The notes: a model not told the origin generated them from the sequence alone. A stretch of 47,776 nt of DNA from an uncultured Lachnospiraceae bacterium (GCA_934293375.1 CAKQYS010000015.1:1-47776); one strand, 5' to 3'. Shown: positions 8,409 to 17,244, counted from the stretch's first letter. Numbers and translations are program-made.

Positions 8409-9059
8409 ATGGAAATCACAACCATGCTGCAGTTATTAGGTAAAGGAGCCTTGATTTCACTGGAGATCTTTACGGTCACACTCGTGGGATCCCTGATTCT
8501 CGGTCTGGGAATCTGCATGATCCGGATGTCTAAATGGACTGTATTACGAATACTCGCAAAAGTATACATATCTGTCATGCGTGGAACACCACTGATGCTG
8601 CAATTGTTTGTGGTATACTTCGGACCATTCTACCTCTTTGGGATCAGCACCGGCAGTTCCTACAAAATGATTGCTGTATTCATTGGGTTTGTACTGAACT
8701 ATGCGGCATATTTTGCTGAGATCTATCGTGCCGGTATTGAGAGTATTCCGATCGGTCAGTACGAAGCAGCCAATATGCTCGGATATGGAAGGGTATCCAC
8801 TTTCTTCTATATTATAATGCCACAGGTGATCAAACGGATCATTCCACCGGTCACCAATGAAACGATTACCCTGATCAAGGATACCTCGCTGGCATTTACA
8901 CTAGCGGTTGCAGAAATGTTTACGATTGCAAAACAGATCGCAGCCGGTACCCGGAGTATGACGGCATTTGTACTTGCCGGTATTATTTATTATGTATTCA
9001 ATCTTCTGGTAGCCGGCGCATTTGCAAAGCTTGAGAAGAAATTGTCTTATTATCGATAG
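8409..9059 (+). CDS. Polar amino-acid ABC transporter, permease
   Basis: An inner-membrane permease of the His/Glu/Gln/Arg/opine family, 216 residues with about five membrane helices. The EAA loop that docks on the ATPase is clear: EAANMLGYGRVSTFFYIIMPQ, with G at the conserved position. The segment MRGTPLMLQLFVVYFG is also typical. AGGAGGT lies 6 nt upstream of the ATG. It follows the binding lipoprotein by 30 bp and precedes the ATPase by 10 bp. With a single permease gene, the transporter is probably a permease homodimer. Confidence 0.94.
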   Translation: MEITTMLQLLGKGALISLEIFTVTLVGSLILGLGICMIRMSKWTVLRILAKVYISVMRGTPLMLQLFVVYFGPFYLFGISTGSSYKMIAVFIGFVLNYAAYFAEIYRAGIESIPIGQYEAANMLGYGRVSTFFYIIMPQVIKRIIPPVTNETITLIKDTSLAFTLAVAEMFTIAKQIAAGTRSMTAFVLAGIIYYVFNLLVAGAFAKLEKKLSYYR

Positions 9060-9069
9060 GAGGTGTCCC

Positions 9070-9810
9070 ATGCATTTACTTGAAATGAACCATATTCAGA
9101 AACAATTTGGTGATCTTGAGGTGCTCAAGGACATATCCCTTAAGGTCGATGAAGGTGAAGTGCTCGGTATTATCGGGCCTTCCGGATCCGGCAAATCTAC
9201 ACTGCTCCGGATCGCTACTATGCTAGAGCAGGCCGATGGTGGTGAGATCATATATGACGGACTGTCAAATGCAGTTACCGCCACCAAGGCTGAAAAAAAG
9301 GAAATTCATAAATACTTTGGGCTGGTATTTCAGAATTTTCATTTGTTTCCACACAGAACTGTCCTGCAAAATATCATGGATGCACCTGTCCGGGTACAGA
9401 AAGTGCCAAAAGAACAGGCACAAGAAGATGCCATGAAACTTCTCTCACGTATGGGTCTGGCTGACAAAGCAGATGAATATCCCCAGCAGCTTTCCGGCGG
9501 TCAGCAGCAGCGGGTCTCAATCGCAAGAGCTCTGGCGCTAAAGCCACGCATCCTATTTTTTGATGAACCGACATCTGCACTTGATCCTGAACTGACAAGT
9601 GAGATTCTCAAGGTAATCAAGGATCTGGCAGAAGAGCATATGACAATGGTCATAGTAACCCATGAGATGAATTTTGCCAGGAATGTAGCCGACCATATTA
9701 TTTTTATGGATAAAGGTGTAATCGTAGAAGAAGGCACACCTGATGCTGTATTCAATTCCAACAATGCAAGAATGAATGAATTTCTTGGCAAACTACAGGA
9801 TATAAATTAA
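9070..9810 (+). CDS. Polar amino-acid ABC transporter, ATP-binding protein
   Basis: The ATPase subunit of the importer, 246 residues. Walker A is GPSGSGKST (36-44), the Q-loop is VFQNFHLFPH, the signature is LSGGQQQR, Walker B is ILFFDEPTSALDP and the switch histidine is in VTHEM. All are intact, and length and motifs match GlnQ/TcyC-type ATPases. The frame extends upstream into the permease gene, but the ATG at 9070 has AGGAGGT 6 nt before it and gives the standard N-terminus. A terminator at 9824 ends the operon. Confidence 0.95.
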   Translation: MHLLEMNHIQKQFGDLEVLKDISLKVDEGEVLGIIGPSGSGKSTLLRIATMLEQADGGEIIYDGLSNAVTATKAEKKEIHKYFGLVFQNFHLFPHRTVLQNIMDAPVRVQKVPKEQAQEDAMKLLSRMGLADKADEYPQQLSGGQQQRVSIARALALKPRILFFDEPTSALDPELTSEILKVIKDLAEEHMTMVIVTHEMNFARNVADHIIFMDKGVIVEEGTPDAVFNSNNARMNEFLGKLQDIN

Positions 9811-9823
9811 ATAATCAGATACT

Positions 9824-9864
9824 ATAAGCCGACTCTGCTTCCTTTGCATTGCCGGCTTATTTTA
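9824..9864 (+). terminator. Terminator of the amino-acid ABC operon
   Basis: The stem ATAAGCCG/CGGCTTAT with a 21-nt loop is followed by TTTTATT. Confidence 0.7.
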
Positions 9865-9897
9865 TTCATTGTCTATATAATATTTTATGTATTATTG

Positions 9898-9926
9898 TTG
9901 TACAAAACATCTAAAAGTGGTATACT
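9898..9926 (+). promoter_or_regulatory. Promoter of the PocR-domain chemoreceptor gene
   Basis: TTGTAC, exactly 17 bp, then TATACT. A second TGTATAAT element follows about 10 bp downstream. Confidence 0.6.
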
Positions 9927-9966
9927 TTTTTGTATAATATTCTATTTAATGGGGGTACATGCATGA

Positions 9967-10740
9967 ATGAGGATTGAAGAATTTTGTGACATGGAGAAAT
10001 TTGAAAACATCATGAGCAATTGGGCAACCAGCACAGGTCTGGCCACAGTTGCAGTCGGTGCAGACGGAAAATATATCAGTGAATGCTACAATTTCACAGA
10101 TTTCTGCATTAAACTGACCCGTGGCAGTATCGAAGGTTGCAAGCGTTGTGAGCAATGCGACAGAGAAGGTCGTGGCGTCTATTCCTGCCATGCCGGACTT
10201 GTTGATTTTGGTATTCCGATCACATTAGATGACGGCACAGTCCTTGGCAGCATAATCGGTGGTCAGGTATTACCGGAGGATCCGGACGATGAAGCATTTC
10301 GTGCGACTGCACGAGAACTTGGTATTAACGAAGATCAATATATAGATGCCTTACACCGTGTGACCGTAAAAACGCGTGAAGAAATTGAAGCCTCTGCCAA
10401 TCTGCTTGGAGATGTGATCAATATGTTTGTACGGGATAGTTATGTAACATCTCAGAATAAGATACTCCTGCAGAAATTAACAGAGGGAATACAGGAAGCT
10501 GCAGTCTATATTGAAGAAGCGAATCTTAGCACCAGAAAAATAGAGAGTTTCAGCAAACGACAAAAGATCCTCTCTTTAAATGCATCTATTGAAGCTGCCA
10601 GAGCCGGTGAAGCCGGACGCGGATTCTCCGTTGTTGCAGGTGAAGTGCAAAAACTCGCAGATGGTATGTCTGTAACCAGTGCAGAGATCACTTCCACATT
10701 ACATAACCTTACAAACACCATTGAGCATCTGAATTCTTAA
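9967..10740 (+). CDS. Soluble PocR-domain chemoreceptor / methyl-accepting-type sensor
   Basis: A 257-residue cytoplasmic protein without signal peptide or membrane helix. Residues about 9-160 form a PocR-type ligand-binding domain. It has a cysteine cluster C47, C58, C61, C64 and C74-H75, spaced C-x2-C-x2-C, which could bind metal or sense redox. The C-terminal ~90 residues carry the MCP hairpin tip, with the conserved LNASIEAARAGEAGRGFSVVAGEVQKLA segment that contacts CheA/CheW. The hairpin is much shorter than in ordinary chemoreceptors. The start is uncertain: the ATG at 9967 follows GGGGG by 12 nt, and an ATG at 9991 is possible. It is monocistronic, with its own promoter and terminator. 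No che genes are in the window. Confidence 0.8.
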   Translation: MRIEEFCDMEKFENIMSNWATSTGLATVAVGADGKYISECYNFTDFCIKLTRGSIEGCKRCEQCDREGRGVYSCHAGLVDFGIPITLDDGTVLGSIIGGQVLPEDPDDEAFRATARELGINEDQYIDALHRVTVKTREEIEASANLLGDVINMFVRDSYVTSQNKILLQKLTEGIQEAAVYIEEANLSTRKIESFSKRQKILSLNASIEAARAGEAGRGFSVVAGEVQKLADGMSVTSAEITSTLHNLTNTIEHLNS

Positions 10741-10761
10741 TGGTATAGCTATCGATAACAC

Positions 10762-10787
10762 AAAAGGACTGCCATGGCAGTCCTTTT
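10762..10787. terminator. Bidirectional terminator between chemoreceptor gene and trkH
   Basis: A perfect 11-bp stem (AAAGGACTGCC/GGCAGTCCTTT) with an AT loop is followed by TTTT on the plus strand and flanked by AAAA on the left, so it can also serve trkH, which ends at 10802. Confidence 0.88.
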
Positions 10788-10801
10788 TGGTATTTCATTT
10801 T

Positions 10802-12256
10802 CTATCTTCTCTTCCATGTACTACGGGATAATAATACAAGCATAGGGAATATCTCAAGCCGTCCAGCCAACATATCAACAATCAGAACAATCTTGGAGCC
10901 TACACTAAACATTGCAAAATTCCTCGTTGGGCCAACAGCATCAAATCCCGGTCCTATATTATTAAAACACGCGATGACTGCGGTGAAGTTCGTTGTAATT
11001 GTTTGCCCATCAACCGATATCAATATAAAACTTACAATTACAATAAACACATATGCTACCAGATATACATTTGTATTGTCCAGCACTTTCTCTGATACCT
11101 TCTGTCCATTATTCTTCACAACCTGAACCTTCTGTGGATTCAACATCTGTCTGATATTACGTTTCAGGCTCTTGTATAACAATAATGCCCGGCCACATTT
11201 AAGTCCTCCACCGGTACTTCCTGCACAGGCTCCTATGATCATCAAAAAGATCATAATCGATTTAGAAAAACTTGGCCACAGATCAAAATCCGTCGTTGCA
11301 AATCCGGTTGTTGTAATTACACTGGCTACCTGGAATGCCACATGTCGAACTGTCTCCTCCAGTGTTCCGTACATATCCCTGACATTGATTGCGATCAGCA
11401 CGATACTTCCAACAATCATCCCAATATACATACGAAGCTCTGTATCCTTGAATACAGCCTTGAACTGCTTGATCAGAAGCAGATAATAACAGCTGAAATT
11501 TACACCAAACAGCAACATAAATACAGTGCAAACATTTTGCAGATATGGACTATAACTTGCCATACTGTCATTCTTGATACCGAAACCACCAGTGCCGGCA
11601 GTACCGAGTGCTGTACATACCGAATCAAATGCCGGCATTCCGCCTGCCAACAGAAATAGAAAATTCAGAATAGTCAACACTATATATATTATATATAATA
11701 TTTTAGCTGTCTGTCCCATTCTGGGAACCAGCTTACTGACATTTGGTCCCGGACTCTCTGCACGTAGCAAATGCATTGTGAAGCCGGCATTTTTCTCTCC
11801 TACTGTCGATACTGCCAGTAAAAATACCAGCACACCCATACCGCCTACCCAATGACTGAAGCTTCTCCAATAAAGAATTCCTCTTGATAGTTTCTCGACC
11901 TCTGGAAGAATGGATGCACCTGTTGTCGTAAATCCTGACACTATCTCAAATAAAGCATCAATAAACTTTGGAATTTCTCCTGAAATATAAAAAGGAAGAC
12001 ATCCCAAAATACTCATCAACATCCAACTGACTCCAACACATACCAAACCCTCTCTTGCATAGAATTCCTTCTTGGCCTTGCGACATATCAGATACATAAC
12101 AGCTGCCACAGCTACGATAATAACAATACTAAAAAGAAATCCGCGAATCGCATCGTGATTCCCGTCATGCAGACTAATATAAAGTGCAGGCACCATAAAT
12201 GCTGCTTCCATAAATAGAATCTGCGAAATCATTCGCCCTAACATTCTATAATTCAT
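10802..12256 (-). CDS. trkH: Trk/Ktr-type potassium uptake channel subunit TrkH
   Basis: An integral membrane K+ channel subunit, 484 residues with the four-fold membrane-pore-membrane layout. All four filter segments are visible: VSGFTTTGASIL, LGTAGTGGFG, ITTTGFATTDF and CFNNIGPGFD. An in-frame ATG 11 codons upstream (12289) has AAGG abutting it. The ATG at 12256 has AAAGGA with an 8-nt gap and gives the usual N-terminus (MNYRMLGRMISQILF), so I prefer it. It lies 62 bp after trkA on the same strand; the two subunits form one uptake system gated by the TrkA ring. Confidence 0.93.
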   Translation of the reverse strand: MNYRMLGRMISQILFMEAAFMVPALYISLHDGNHDAIRGFLFSIVIIVAVAAVMYLICRKAKKEFYAREGLVCVGVSWMLMSILGCLPFYISGEIPKFIDALFEIVSGFTTTGASILPEVEKLSRGILYWRSFSHWVGGMGVLVFLLAVSTVGEKNAGFTMHLLRAESPGPNVSKLVPRMGQTAKILYIIYIVLTILNFLFLLAGGMPAFDSVCTALGTAGTGGFGIKNDSMASYSPYLQNVCTVFMLLFGVNFSCYYLLLIKQFKAVFKDTELRMYIGMIVGSIVLIAINVRDMYGTLEETVRHVAFQVASVITTTGFATTDFDLWPSFSKSIMIFLMIIGACAGSTGGGLKCGRALLLYKSLKRNIRQMLNPQKVQVVKNNGQKVSEKVLDNTNVYLVAYVFIVIVSFILISVDGQTITTNFTAVIACFNNIGPGFDAVGPTRNFAMFSVGSKIVLIVDMLAGRLEIFPMLVLLSRSTWKRR

Positions 12257-12318
12257 ACATAAAATCCTTTCATCCGTCTCAGGCTGCATCCTTAAAATAA
12301 TAGGAATTATCTGATGAC

Positions 12319-13680
12319 TTATTCCTCAAATATATCATTAATATTGCGAATTGGCTCACCTTCACTCGATACCACAATCAAGTGATTATCCTCTTCAAAT
12401 GTGGAATCACCGCTTGGAATCTCAATTCTGCTTCCATGCATAATACATGCGATCAGTACATTCTTCCGTATCTTAATATTTTTAAGTGGCTCACCGCAAT
12501 GTAATGTATTCTCATCTACCAGAAATTCTGAAGCCTCTGCCTTACCATCAGCAATCGTATAAATCGTCAATGCTGCACCTTGCTTATTCTGCATGGAACG
12601 TACATAACGCACAATGTTATTACAACAAATATCTTTTGGGCATACAACACTACCCAATGGTAGACTATCCTGAATCATGCTGTTCTCTGTGTGATCCACC
12701 TTCGTGATAATCTGTGGAACCTCACATTTTTTTCCATAAATAGAAATGATCATATTCATTTCATCAAGTCCTGTCATTGTAACCAGTGCATCACAATCAT
12801 TAATACCTTCCTGATCCAATAAGAAGAAACTGCTCGCATCTCCATGAATGACATTTACATTTTGAAGTGCATTCGCTAATTCAATACATCTATCATGATT
12901 CTGTTCCACAAGCTGAACATTCACTCCACTCTTCTCCAGCAACTGTGCCAGATAAAAGCTGACTCTTCCACCACCACACAAAAGAACATGCTTCGCCTTA
13001 TGTTTCAACATTCCGAGATTTCGAAGCAGTGATGTCAGATCATTCATCGGTGCCGTTACATATAATCTATCACCTGCCTTGATTTTGAAATCACCGCCCG
13101 GCATAAACACATCGCCATTTCTTCCAACAGTACATACCAGCACCCTGCACTTTACAACATTCTCCATATCATTCAGTGTAATGTCACACAGTTTACTGCC
13201 CTCTTCTACTTTTAATTCAACAAGCTCTACTCTGCCCTTTGCAAAAGAATCTCTCTTCAAAAATCCCGGATATTTTAATAACCTGTCAATTTCAATAGCA
13301 GCCTGTCTCTCTGGATTCACAGTCATCGAAATATTAAACAGATCCTTATGCTCATAAATCTGATTTGAATATTCCGGATTACGAATTCTTGCTATCGTAT
13401 GAATCTTTGGATTAATTCCGTGTGCCGTCATGCATGCCAGCAAATTAATCTCATCCAATCCACTCACAGCAACCAAAAGATCTGCACTCTTTACATCTGC
13501 CTGTTGCAGAATATCCATAGATGCTCCATTTCCTTGAATGGTCATAACATCAAACCGCTCTGTACTGATGTCCAACACATCCTGATTCGTATCAATCACC
13601 GTAACGCTATGTCCATCACCTAATAGTCGTTTAGTCAAGGTCATGCCCACCTTGCCATCTCCTACAATAATTACATTCAC
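12319..13680 (-). CDS. trkA: Trk system potassium uptake regulatory subunit TrkA
   Basis: A cytoplasmic nucleotide-binding gating subunit for TrkH. The 453 residues hold two RCK units: RCK_N with VGDGKVGMTL at the N-terminus and again with LCGGGRVSFYL near 230, each followed by an RCK_C domain. The second glycine-rich loop lacks the last canonical glycine (S in place of G). The start codon is GTG at 13680, with GGAGGGG 5-6 nt upstream; the ATG overlapping it is out of frame. Its promoter, on the minus strand, lies 14 bp from a parS site, and parA starts divergently 272 bp away. Confidence 0.93.
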   Translation of the reverse strand: MNVIIVGDGKVGMTLTKRLLGDGHSVTVIDTNQDVLDISTERFDVMTIQGNGASMDILQQADVKSADLLVAVSGLDEINLLACMTAHGINPKIHTIARIRNPEYSNQIYEHKDLFNISMTVNPERQAAIEIDRLLKYPGFLKRDSFAKGRVELVELKVEEGSKLCDITLNDMENVVKCRVLVCTVGRNGDVFMPGGDFKIKAGDRLYVTAPMNDLTSLLRNLGMLKHKAKHVLLCGGGRVSFYLAQLLEKSGVNVQLVEQNHDRCIELANALQNVNVIHGDASSFFLLDQEGINDCDALVTMTGLDEMNMIISIYGKKCEVPQIITKVDHTENSMIQDSLPLGSVVCPKDICCNNIVRYVRSMQNKQGAALTIYTIADGKAEASEFLVDENTLHCGEPLKNIKIRKNVLIACIMHGSRIEIPSGDSTFEEDNHLIVVSSEGEPIRNINDIFEE

Positions 13681-13781
13681 TTTGTCCCCTCCTGTATGTT
13701 TATATTTATATGATTACTTTGCAAACAACTGTTAAATTATCCTTTATTTTCTGTAACCAGAAACATCATTCATATCTTTTT

Positions 13782-13809
13782 ATTATAGCAGAATACCCCC
13801 GAAAGGCAA
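13782..13809 (-). promoter_or_regulatory. Promoter of trkA-trkH
   Basis: On the minus strand, TTGCCT (13809-13804), a 16-bp spacer ending TGC (extended -10) and TATAAT (13787-13782). The parS palindrome begins 14 bp upstream of its -35, so bound ParB could affect this promoter. Confidence 0.65.
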
Positions 13810-13822
13810 GTATAAAACAGAA

Positions 13823-13838
13823 TGTTCCACGTGGAACA
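13823..13838. promoter_or_regulatory. parS: parS centromere site 1
   Basis: The perfect 16-bp palindrome TGTTCCACGTGGAACA fits the conserved ParB/Spo0J site (TGTTTCACGTGAAACA type, with C/G variants). Symmetry extends to 24 bp (13819-13842). It lies between the divergent trkA and parA promoters. Confidence 0.95.
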
Positions 13839-13904
13839 TTCTATTCATAATTTTAAAAAAATATCATAACATTTTCTAAAATTGTTTTATTAGCCACAGT
13901 TTTG

Positions 13905-13913
13905 TGCTATACT
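13905..13913 (+). promoter_or_regulatory. Extended -10 promoter of parA
   Basis: TGCTATACT forms an extended -10 element 40 bp before parA; no good -35 lies at standard spacing. Confidence 0.5.
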
Positions 13914-13952
13914 GAAAAATAAATATTAAGAAATAAGATTGGAGGAAATGCA

Positions 13953-14723
13953 ATGGGAAGAGTCATTGCAGTAGCGAATCAGAAGGGTGGTGTAGGAAAA
14001 ACAACCACTTCGATTAATTTAGCAGCTTGTCTTGCTGAAAAAGGGATGAAAGTATTAGCTGTTGATATGGATCCACAGGGAAATATGACAAGCGGTTTTG
14101 GTGTAGACAAAAACGGACTTGAATATACGATTTACGATGTTATGTGTGATGAATGTAATGTTGGAGAATGTATGCTGATTAATGTAGTTCCAGGATTGAA
14201 TCTGATACCGGCAGGCAGAGAACTGGCAGGAGCAGAGGTGGAACTCAGTGGAGAGCCTAATATGCAGTACATACTCAAGGGAATTTTAAAAAACATTCGA
14301 GACAAATTTGATTTTATTATTATTGACTGTCCACCGGCACTCGGTATGCTGACCGTCAATTCTATGACAGCAGCAGATACAGTACTGGTACCGATTCAAT
14401 GTGAATTTTTTGCACTCGATGGTTTATCCCAGTTACTCTACACGATCAATCTGATTCAGAAAAAATTAAACAAAAACCTAAAATTAGAGGGCGTCGTTTT
14501 TACAATGTATGATAGTCGTACCAATCTCTCTCTTCAGGTAGTTGAAAATGTCAAAGAAAATCTTACACAAAATATATATAAAACAATTATTCCTAGAAAT
14601 GTAAGATTAGCAGAAGCTCCCAGTCATGGACTTCCTATCAACCTATATGATACACGAAGCACCGGAGCTGAGAGTTATCGCCTGTTGGCAGACGAAGTCA
14701 TTACAAATATTAATATTATATAA
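13953..14723 (+). CDS. parA: Chromosome partitioning ATPase ParA/Soj
   Basis: A cytoplasmic Walker-type ATPase that works with ParB-parS in origin segregation and, in Bacillus, modulates DnaA. It has 256 residues. The deviant Walker A motif is KGGVGKTTT near the N-terminus, with the signature lysine; the switch I region is VDMDPQGNMTSGFG and Walker B is FDFIIIDCPPAL. The ATG follows GGAGGAAATGCA. The stop codon is immediately followed by the second parS site. In this genome the gene reads toward the origin and lies about 12 kb from oriC. In Bacillus-like layouts soj-spo0J follows rsmG in the same direction. Confidence 0.96.
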   Translation: MGRVIAVANQKGGVGKTTTSINLAACLAEKGMKVLAVDMDPQGNMTSGFGVDKNGLEYTIYDVMCDECNVGECMLINVVPGLNLIPAGRELAGAEVELSGEPNMQYILKGILKNIRDKFDFIIIDCPPALGMLTVNSMTAADTVLVPIQCEFFALDGLSQLLYTINLIQKKLNKNLKLEGVVFTMYDSRTNLSLQVVENVKENLTQNIYKTIIPRNVRLAEAPSHGLPINLYDTRSTGAESYRLLADEVITNINII

Positions 14724-14739
14724 TGTTCCACGTGGAACA
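14724..14739. promoter_or_regulatory. parS: parS centromere site 2
   Basis: This is the same perfect TGTTCCACGTGGAACA palindrome, beginning at the base after the parA stop codon. The two sites are 901 bp apart and bracket parA. Confidence 0.95.
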
Positions 14740-14842
14740 TTGCATATCTGATAATGTAATGAATATCTCGTACAATATCAATAACCACATCATACAATAA
14801 TCAATATTGTCAATGTGTTACAAATATTAGGAGGAAATACTT

Positions 14843-15775
14843 ATGGCAGCAAAAAGAGGGTTAGGCAGAGGCTTAAATACTCTGATTCCAACAGATGAAC
14901 CAACCAATAAAAAAGTCAAGGCCGAGCCTGTTATAAAAGAAAAAAAAGTAATTAAGGAAGTGATCAAAGAAGTTCCTGCTGATACCATACTTAAGATTTC
15001 TCAGTTGGAACCAAACAAAGATCAACCTCGTGAGATTTTTGATGAGGATGCATTACAGGAACTGGCTGACTCTATTAAAAAATACGGTATCATTCAACCA
15101 ATTACTGTTACTAAGAGAGATGATTACTACCAGATTGTAGCCGGTGAACGTCGCTACCGTGCAGCAAGGATTGCCGGACTCAAAGAGGTTCCGGTTGTGA
15201 TCAAGGAATATTCTGATAACGAAATTGCAGAGATTGCTTTGATAGAGAATCTCCAGCGTGAGGATCTGAATCCAATTGAAGAAGCAAAGGCTTATCAGAA
15301 GCTGATTGATGATTATCACCTGAAACAGGATGATGTAGCAGAGAAAGTTTCTAAGAGTCGATCCACGATCACGAATTCTCTTCGGCTTTTAAAGCTGACA
15401 GAAAAAGTACAGGAAATGCTTGTCGAGGGAATGATCTCTTCCGGTCATGCAAAACTGTTGCTCTCGATTGAAGACACTACATTACAATATGAAATTGCAT
15501 GCAAAATTCTGGATGAGAAACTGAGTGTACGGGAAACTGAAAAGCTGATCAAAAAGCTACAAACACAAAAGGTGAAGCCAAAGCAGGAAGCTGCAGCCGT
15601 AGAACACACTTTTATCTATAAAGATATTGAAGATCGCTTAAAACAAGTAATTGGTTCAAAAATTGAAATTAAGACAAAAGATAATAATAAAGGAAAAATT
15701 GAAATTTCCTATTTTTCACAGGATGAACTGGAAAGAATTACAGAAATGCTCTATAGCATTCATCACGAAATTTAA
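14843..15775 (+). CDS. parB: Chromosome partitioning protein ParB/Spo0J
   Basis: A parS-binding CTP-dependent clamp that loads onto the origin region and recruits SMC. It has 310 residues. An N-terminal KRGLGRGLNTLIP segment contains the arginine typical of ParA-stimulating tails. A linker rich in K/E/V follows, then the CTP-binding ParB core with GERRYRAARIAGL (101-113) and IALIENLQREDLNPIEEA. A helix-turn-helix (DDVAEKVSKSRSTITNSLRLL) and a C-terminal dimerisation domain complete it. AGGAGG precedes the ATG. It is separated from parA by 119 bp containing parS site 2. Confidence 0.96.
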   Translation: MAAKRGLGRGLNTLIPTDEPTNKKVKAEPVIKEKKVIKEVIKEVPADTILKISQLEPNKDQPREIFDEDALQELADSIKKYGIIQPITVTKRDDYYQIVAGERRYRAARIAGLKEVPVVIKEYSDNEIAEIALIENLQREDLNPIEEAKAYQKLIDDYHLKQDDVAEKVSKSRSTITNSLRLLKLTEKVQEMLVEGMISSGHAKLLLSIEDTTLQYEIACKILDEKLSVRETEKLIKKLQTQKVKPKQEAAAVEHTFIYKDIEDRLKQVIGSKIEIKTKDNNKGKIEISYFSQDELERITEMLYSIHHEI

Positions 15776-15787
15776 TGGAGGCACAGT

Positions 15788-16309
15788 ATGACAGGAATTT
15801 TTGAGAATTTTGGAATTCCAAGTGATTATATCATTATTGGGGAATTCGCCATTATTATCATATTATTCATTATGATCTGCTCTTGTATGGTCAAGATCAG
15901 CAGACTAACAAAACGGTACGAATCTTTGATGCATGGCAAATCAGGAAAAGATTTGGAGGGGATCATTGTATCTGCTTTTTCTGAAATGGATGCTATCAAG
16001 AAAAATGATGCACGGCGTGCCAAAGAATACAAGACAATTAGAAAAAACATGAAGAATTGTTTTCGTAAAACAGGTCTTGTCAAATATGACGCTTTTAATC
16101 AAATGAGTGGAACATTAAGTTTTTCACTTGCACTGCTAAATGAAAAAAATGACGGTATCATATTGAACTGCATGCACTCCCGTGAAGGCTGCTTTACCTA
16201 CGCCAAGGAAATTATTGGTGGAGAATCTTATGTAGTTCTTTCAGACGAAGAAAAGAACGCACTGCAACAGGCAATTGCATCTGAAAACATTTTAGAGGAT
16301 GATTTATAA
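15788..16309 (+). CDS. DUF4446 family membrane protein
   Basis: A 173-residue protein with one N-terminal membrane helix (about 18-37). A charged helix with an SGKDLEGII segment follows, then a compact domain (about 95-165) with TGLVKYDAFNQMSGTLSFSLALL and HSREGCFTYAKEI. This matches the DUF4446 family, which is commonly found beside parB in Firmicutes; the function is unknown. It starts 12 bp after parB, so it is co-transcribed with it. The position suggests a link with origin anchoring or cell-cycle functions, which is inference only. Confidence 0.8.
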   Translation: MTGIFENFGIPSDYIIIGEFAIIIILFIMICSCMVKISRLTKRYESLMHGKSGKDLEGIIVSAFSEMDAIKKNDARRAKEYKTIRKNMKNCFRKTGLVKYDAFNQMSGTLSFSLALLNEKNDGIILNCMHSREGCFTYAKEIIGGESYVVLSDEEKNALQQAIASENILEDDL

Positions 16310-16329
16310 ATTCCGAACGAGGGGTAATT

Positions 16330-17208
16330 ATGCATACATATCTACGTGCCATTGGTTTTTCTCAATATACGACCAGAAAACAAATTGAATCGCTATTAGA
16401 AGATACCCAGAATACTCCGAGCAGTATGAAACAGATTTCCACAGGAATTCATACACAATTTGTACAGATTACAAAAATGTACAATGACCGTACCGGAATC
16501 GTATTAATTGGAGAATCTGATGAAAATGAAATTTTTCATTTGGATCATTACTATCCAATCTGTACAACTAAGCTCACGGATGCTTTTGAAGTACCAATTA
16601 CATTTCACAAATCAGCAGCTGCTAATTCGTATCTGGTCTCTTGTGATAATGATATAGATTTTCTTCTGATTTTCTTTTTACAGAATATTGATGCATATGT
16701 TATGCGATACTGGAGCAATAAAGAGATCCGTACTGCAGATGTCAATCTAACAGGCTTATCAGTGAATGGACAAATTATTTTAGGATCTAACAAAACAGCA
16801 GAAGAACATATTTTTCAGGTACAAACAATGAGTCTACGGAGAGAGGCACTTTCTACTGCAAAAAGAGGAGATACCGATGCATTAAATAAACTCGAACGCA
16901 TTGACAATATGATCTATAATAATATTGCTGACAGACTCCGTCGTTCCCATGATATCCTGTCAATTGTGGATACAACCTTTATGCCATACGGTTTAGAATC
17001 TGATGAATACTATGTAGTCGGTAGTATTGTCAATATTAATGTATGTGAAAATCCATTGACACAGGAACAATCCTGGATTCTGACATTGAATGCAAATGGT
17101 ATATTTGTTGATGTATGTATCAACAAGAAGGATCTTTATGGAGAGCCTTCTATTTCCCGAAGATTCAAAGGTGTTATCTGGCTTCAGGGATATCTCTCAT
17201 TTTGTTAA
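16330..17208 (+). CDS. DUF3881-like protein of unknown function
   Basis: A 292-residue soluble protein without signal or membrane helices. The N-terminus MHTYLRAIGFSQYTTRKQIESLLED and overall length fit the DUF3881 family, which I know mainly from Lachnospiraceae and relatives. A predicted helical segment around 170-205 contains LSTAKRGDTDALNKLERIDNMIY. A C-terminal beta-rich part contains YYVVGSIVNINVCENPLTQE and ends in FKGVIWLQGYLSFC. The ATG has GAGGGG 5-7 nt upstream. It follows DUF4446 by 20 bp and closes the parA-parB gene string. No catalytic motif is evident. Confidence 0.65.
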   Translation: MHTYLRAIGFSQYTTRKQIESLLEDTQNTPSSMKQISTGIHTQFVQITKMYNDRTGIVLIGESDENEIFHLDHYYPICTTKLTDAFEVPITFHKSAAANSYLVSCDNDIDFLLIFFLQNIDAYVMRYWSNKEIRTADVNLTGLSVNGQIILGSNKTAEEHIFQVQTMSLRREALSTAKRGDTDALNKLERIDNMIYNNIADRLRRSHDILSIVDTTFMPYGLESDEYYVVGSIVNINVCENPLTQEQSWILTLNANGIFVDVCINKKDLYGEPSISRRFKGVIWLQGYLSFC

Positions 17209-17215
17209 ACATATA

Positions 17216-17244
17216 TTGACATTTTTAGATATATTCGATAAAAT
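17216..17244 (+). promoter_or_regulatory. Promoter of tRNA-Arg
   Basis: Consensus TTGACA, a 17-bp spacer and TAAAAT lie 17 bp upstream of the tRNA 5' end. Confidence 0.75.
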
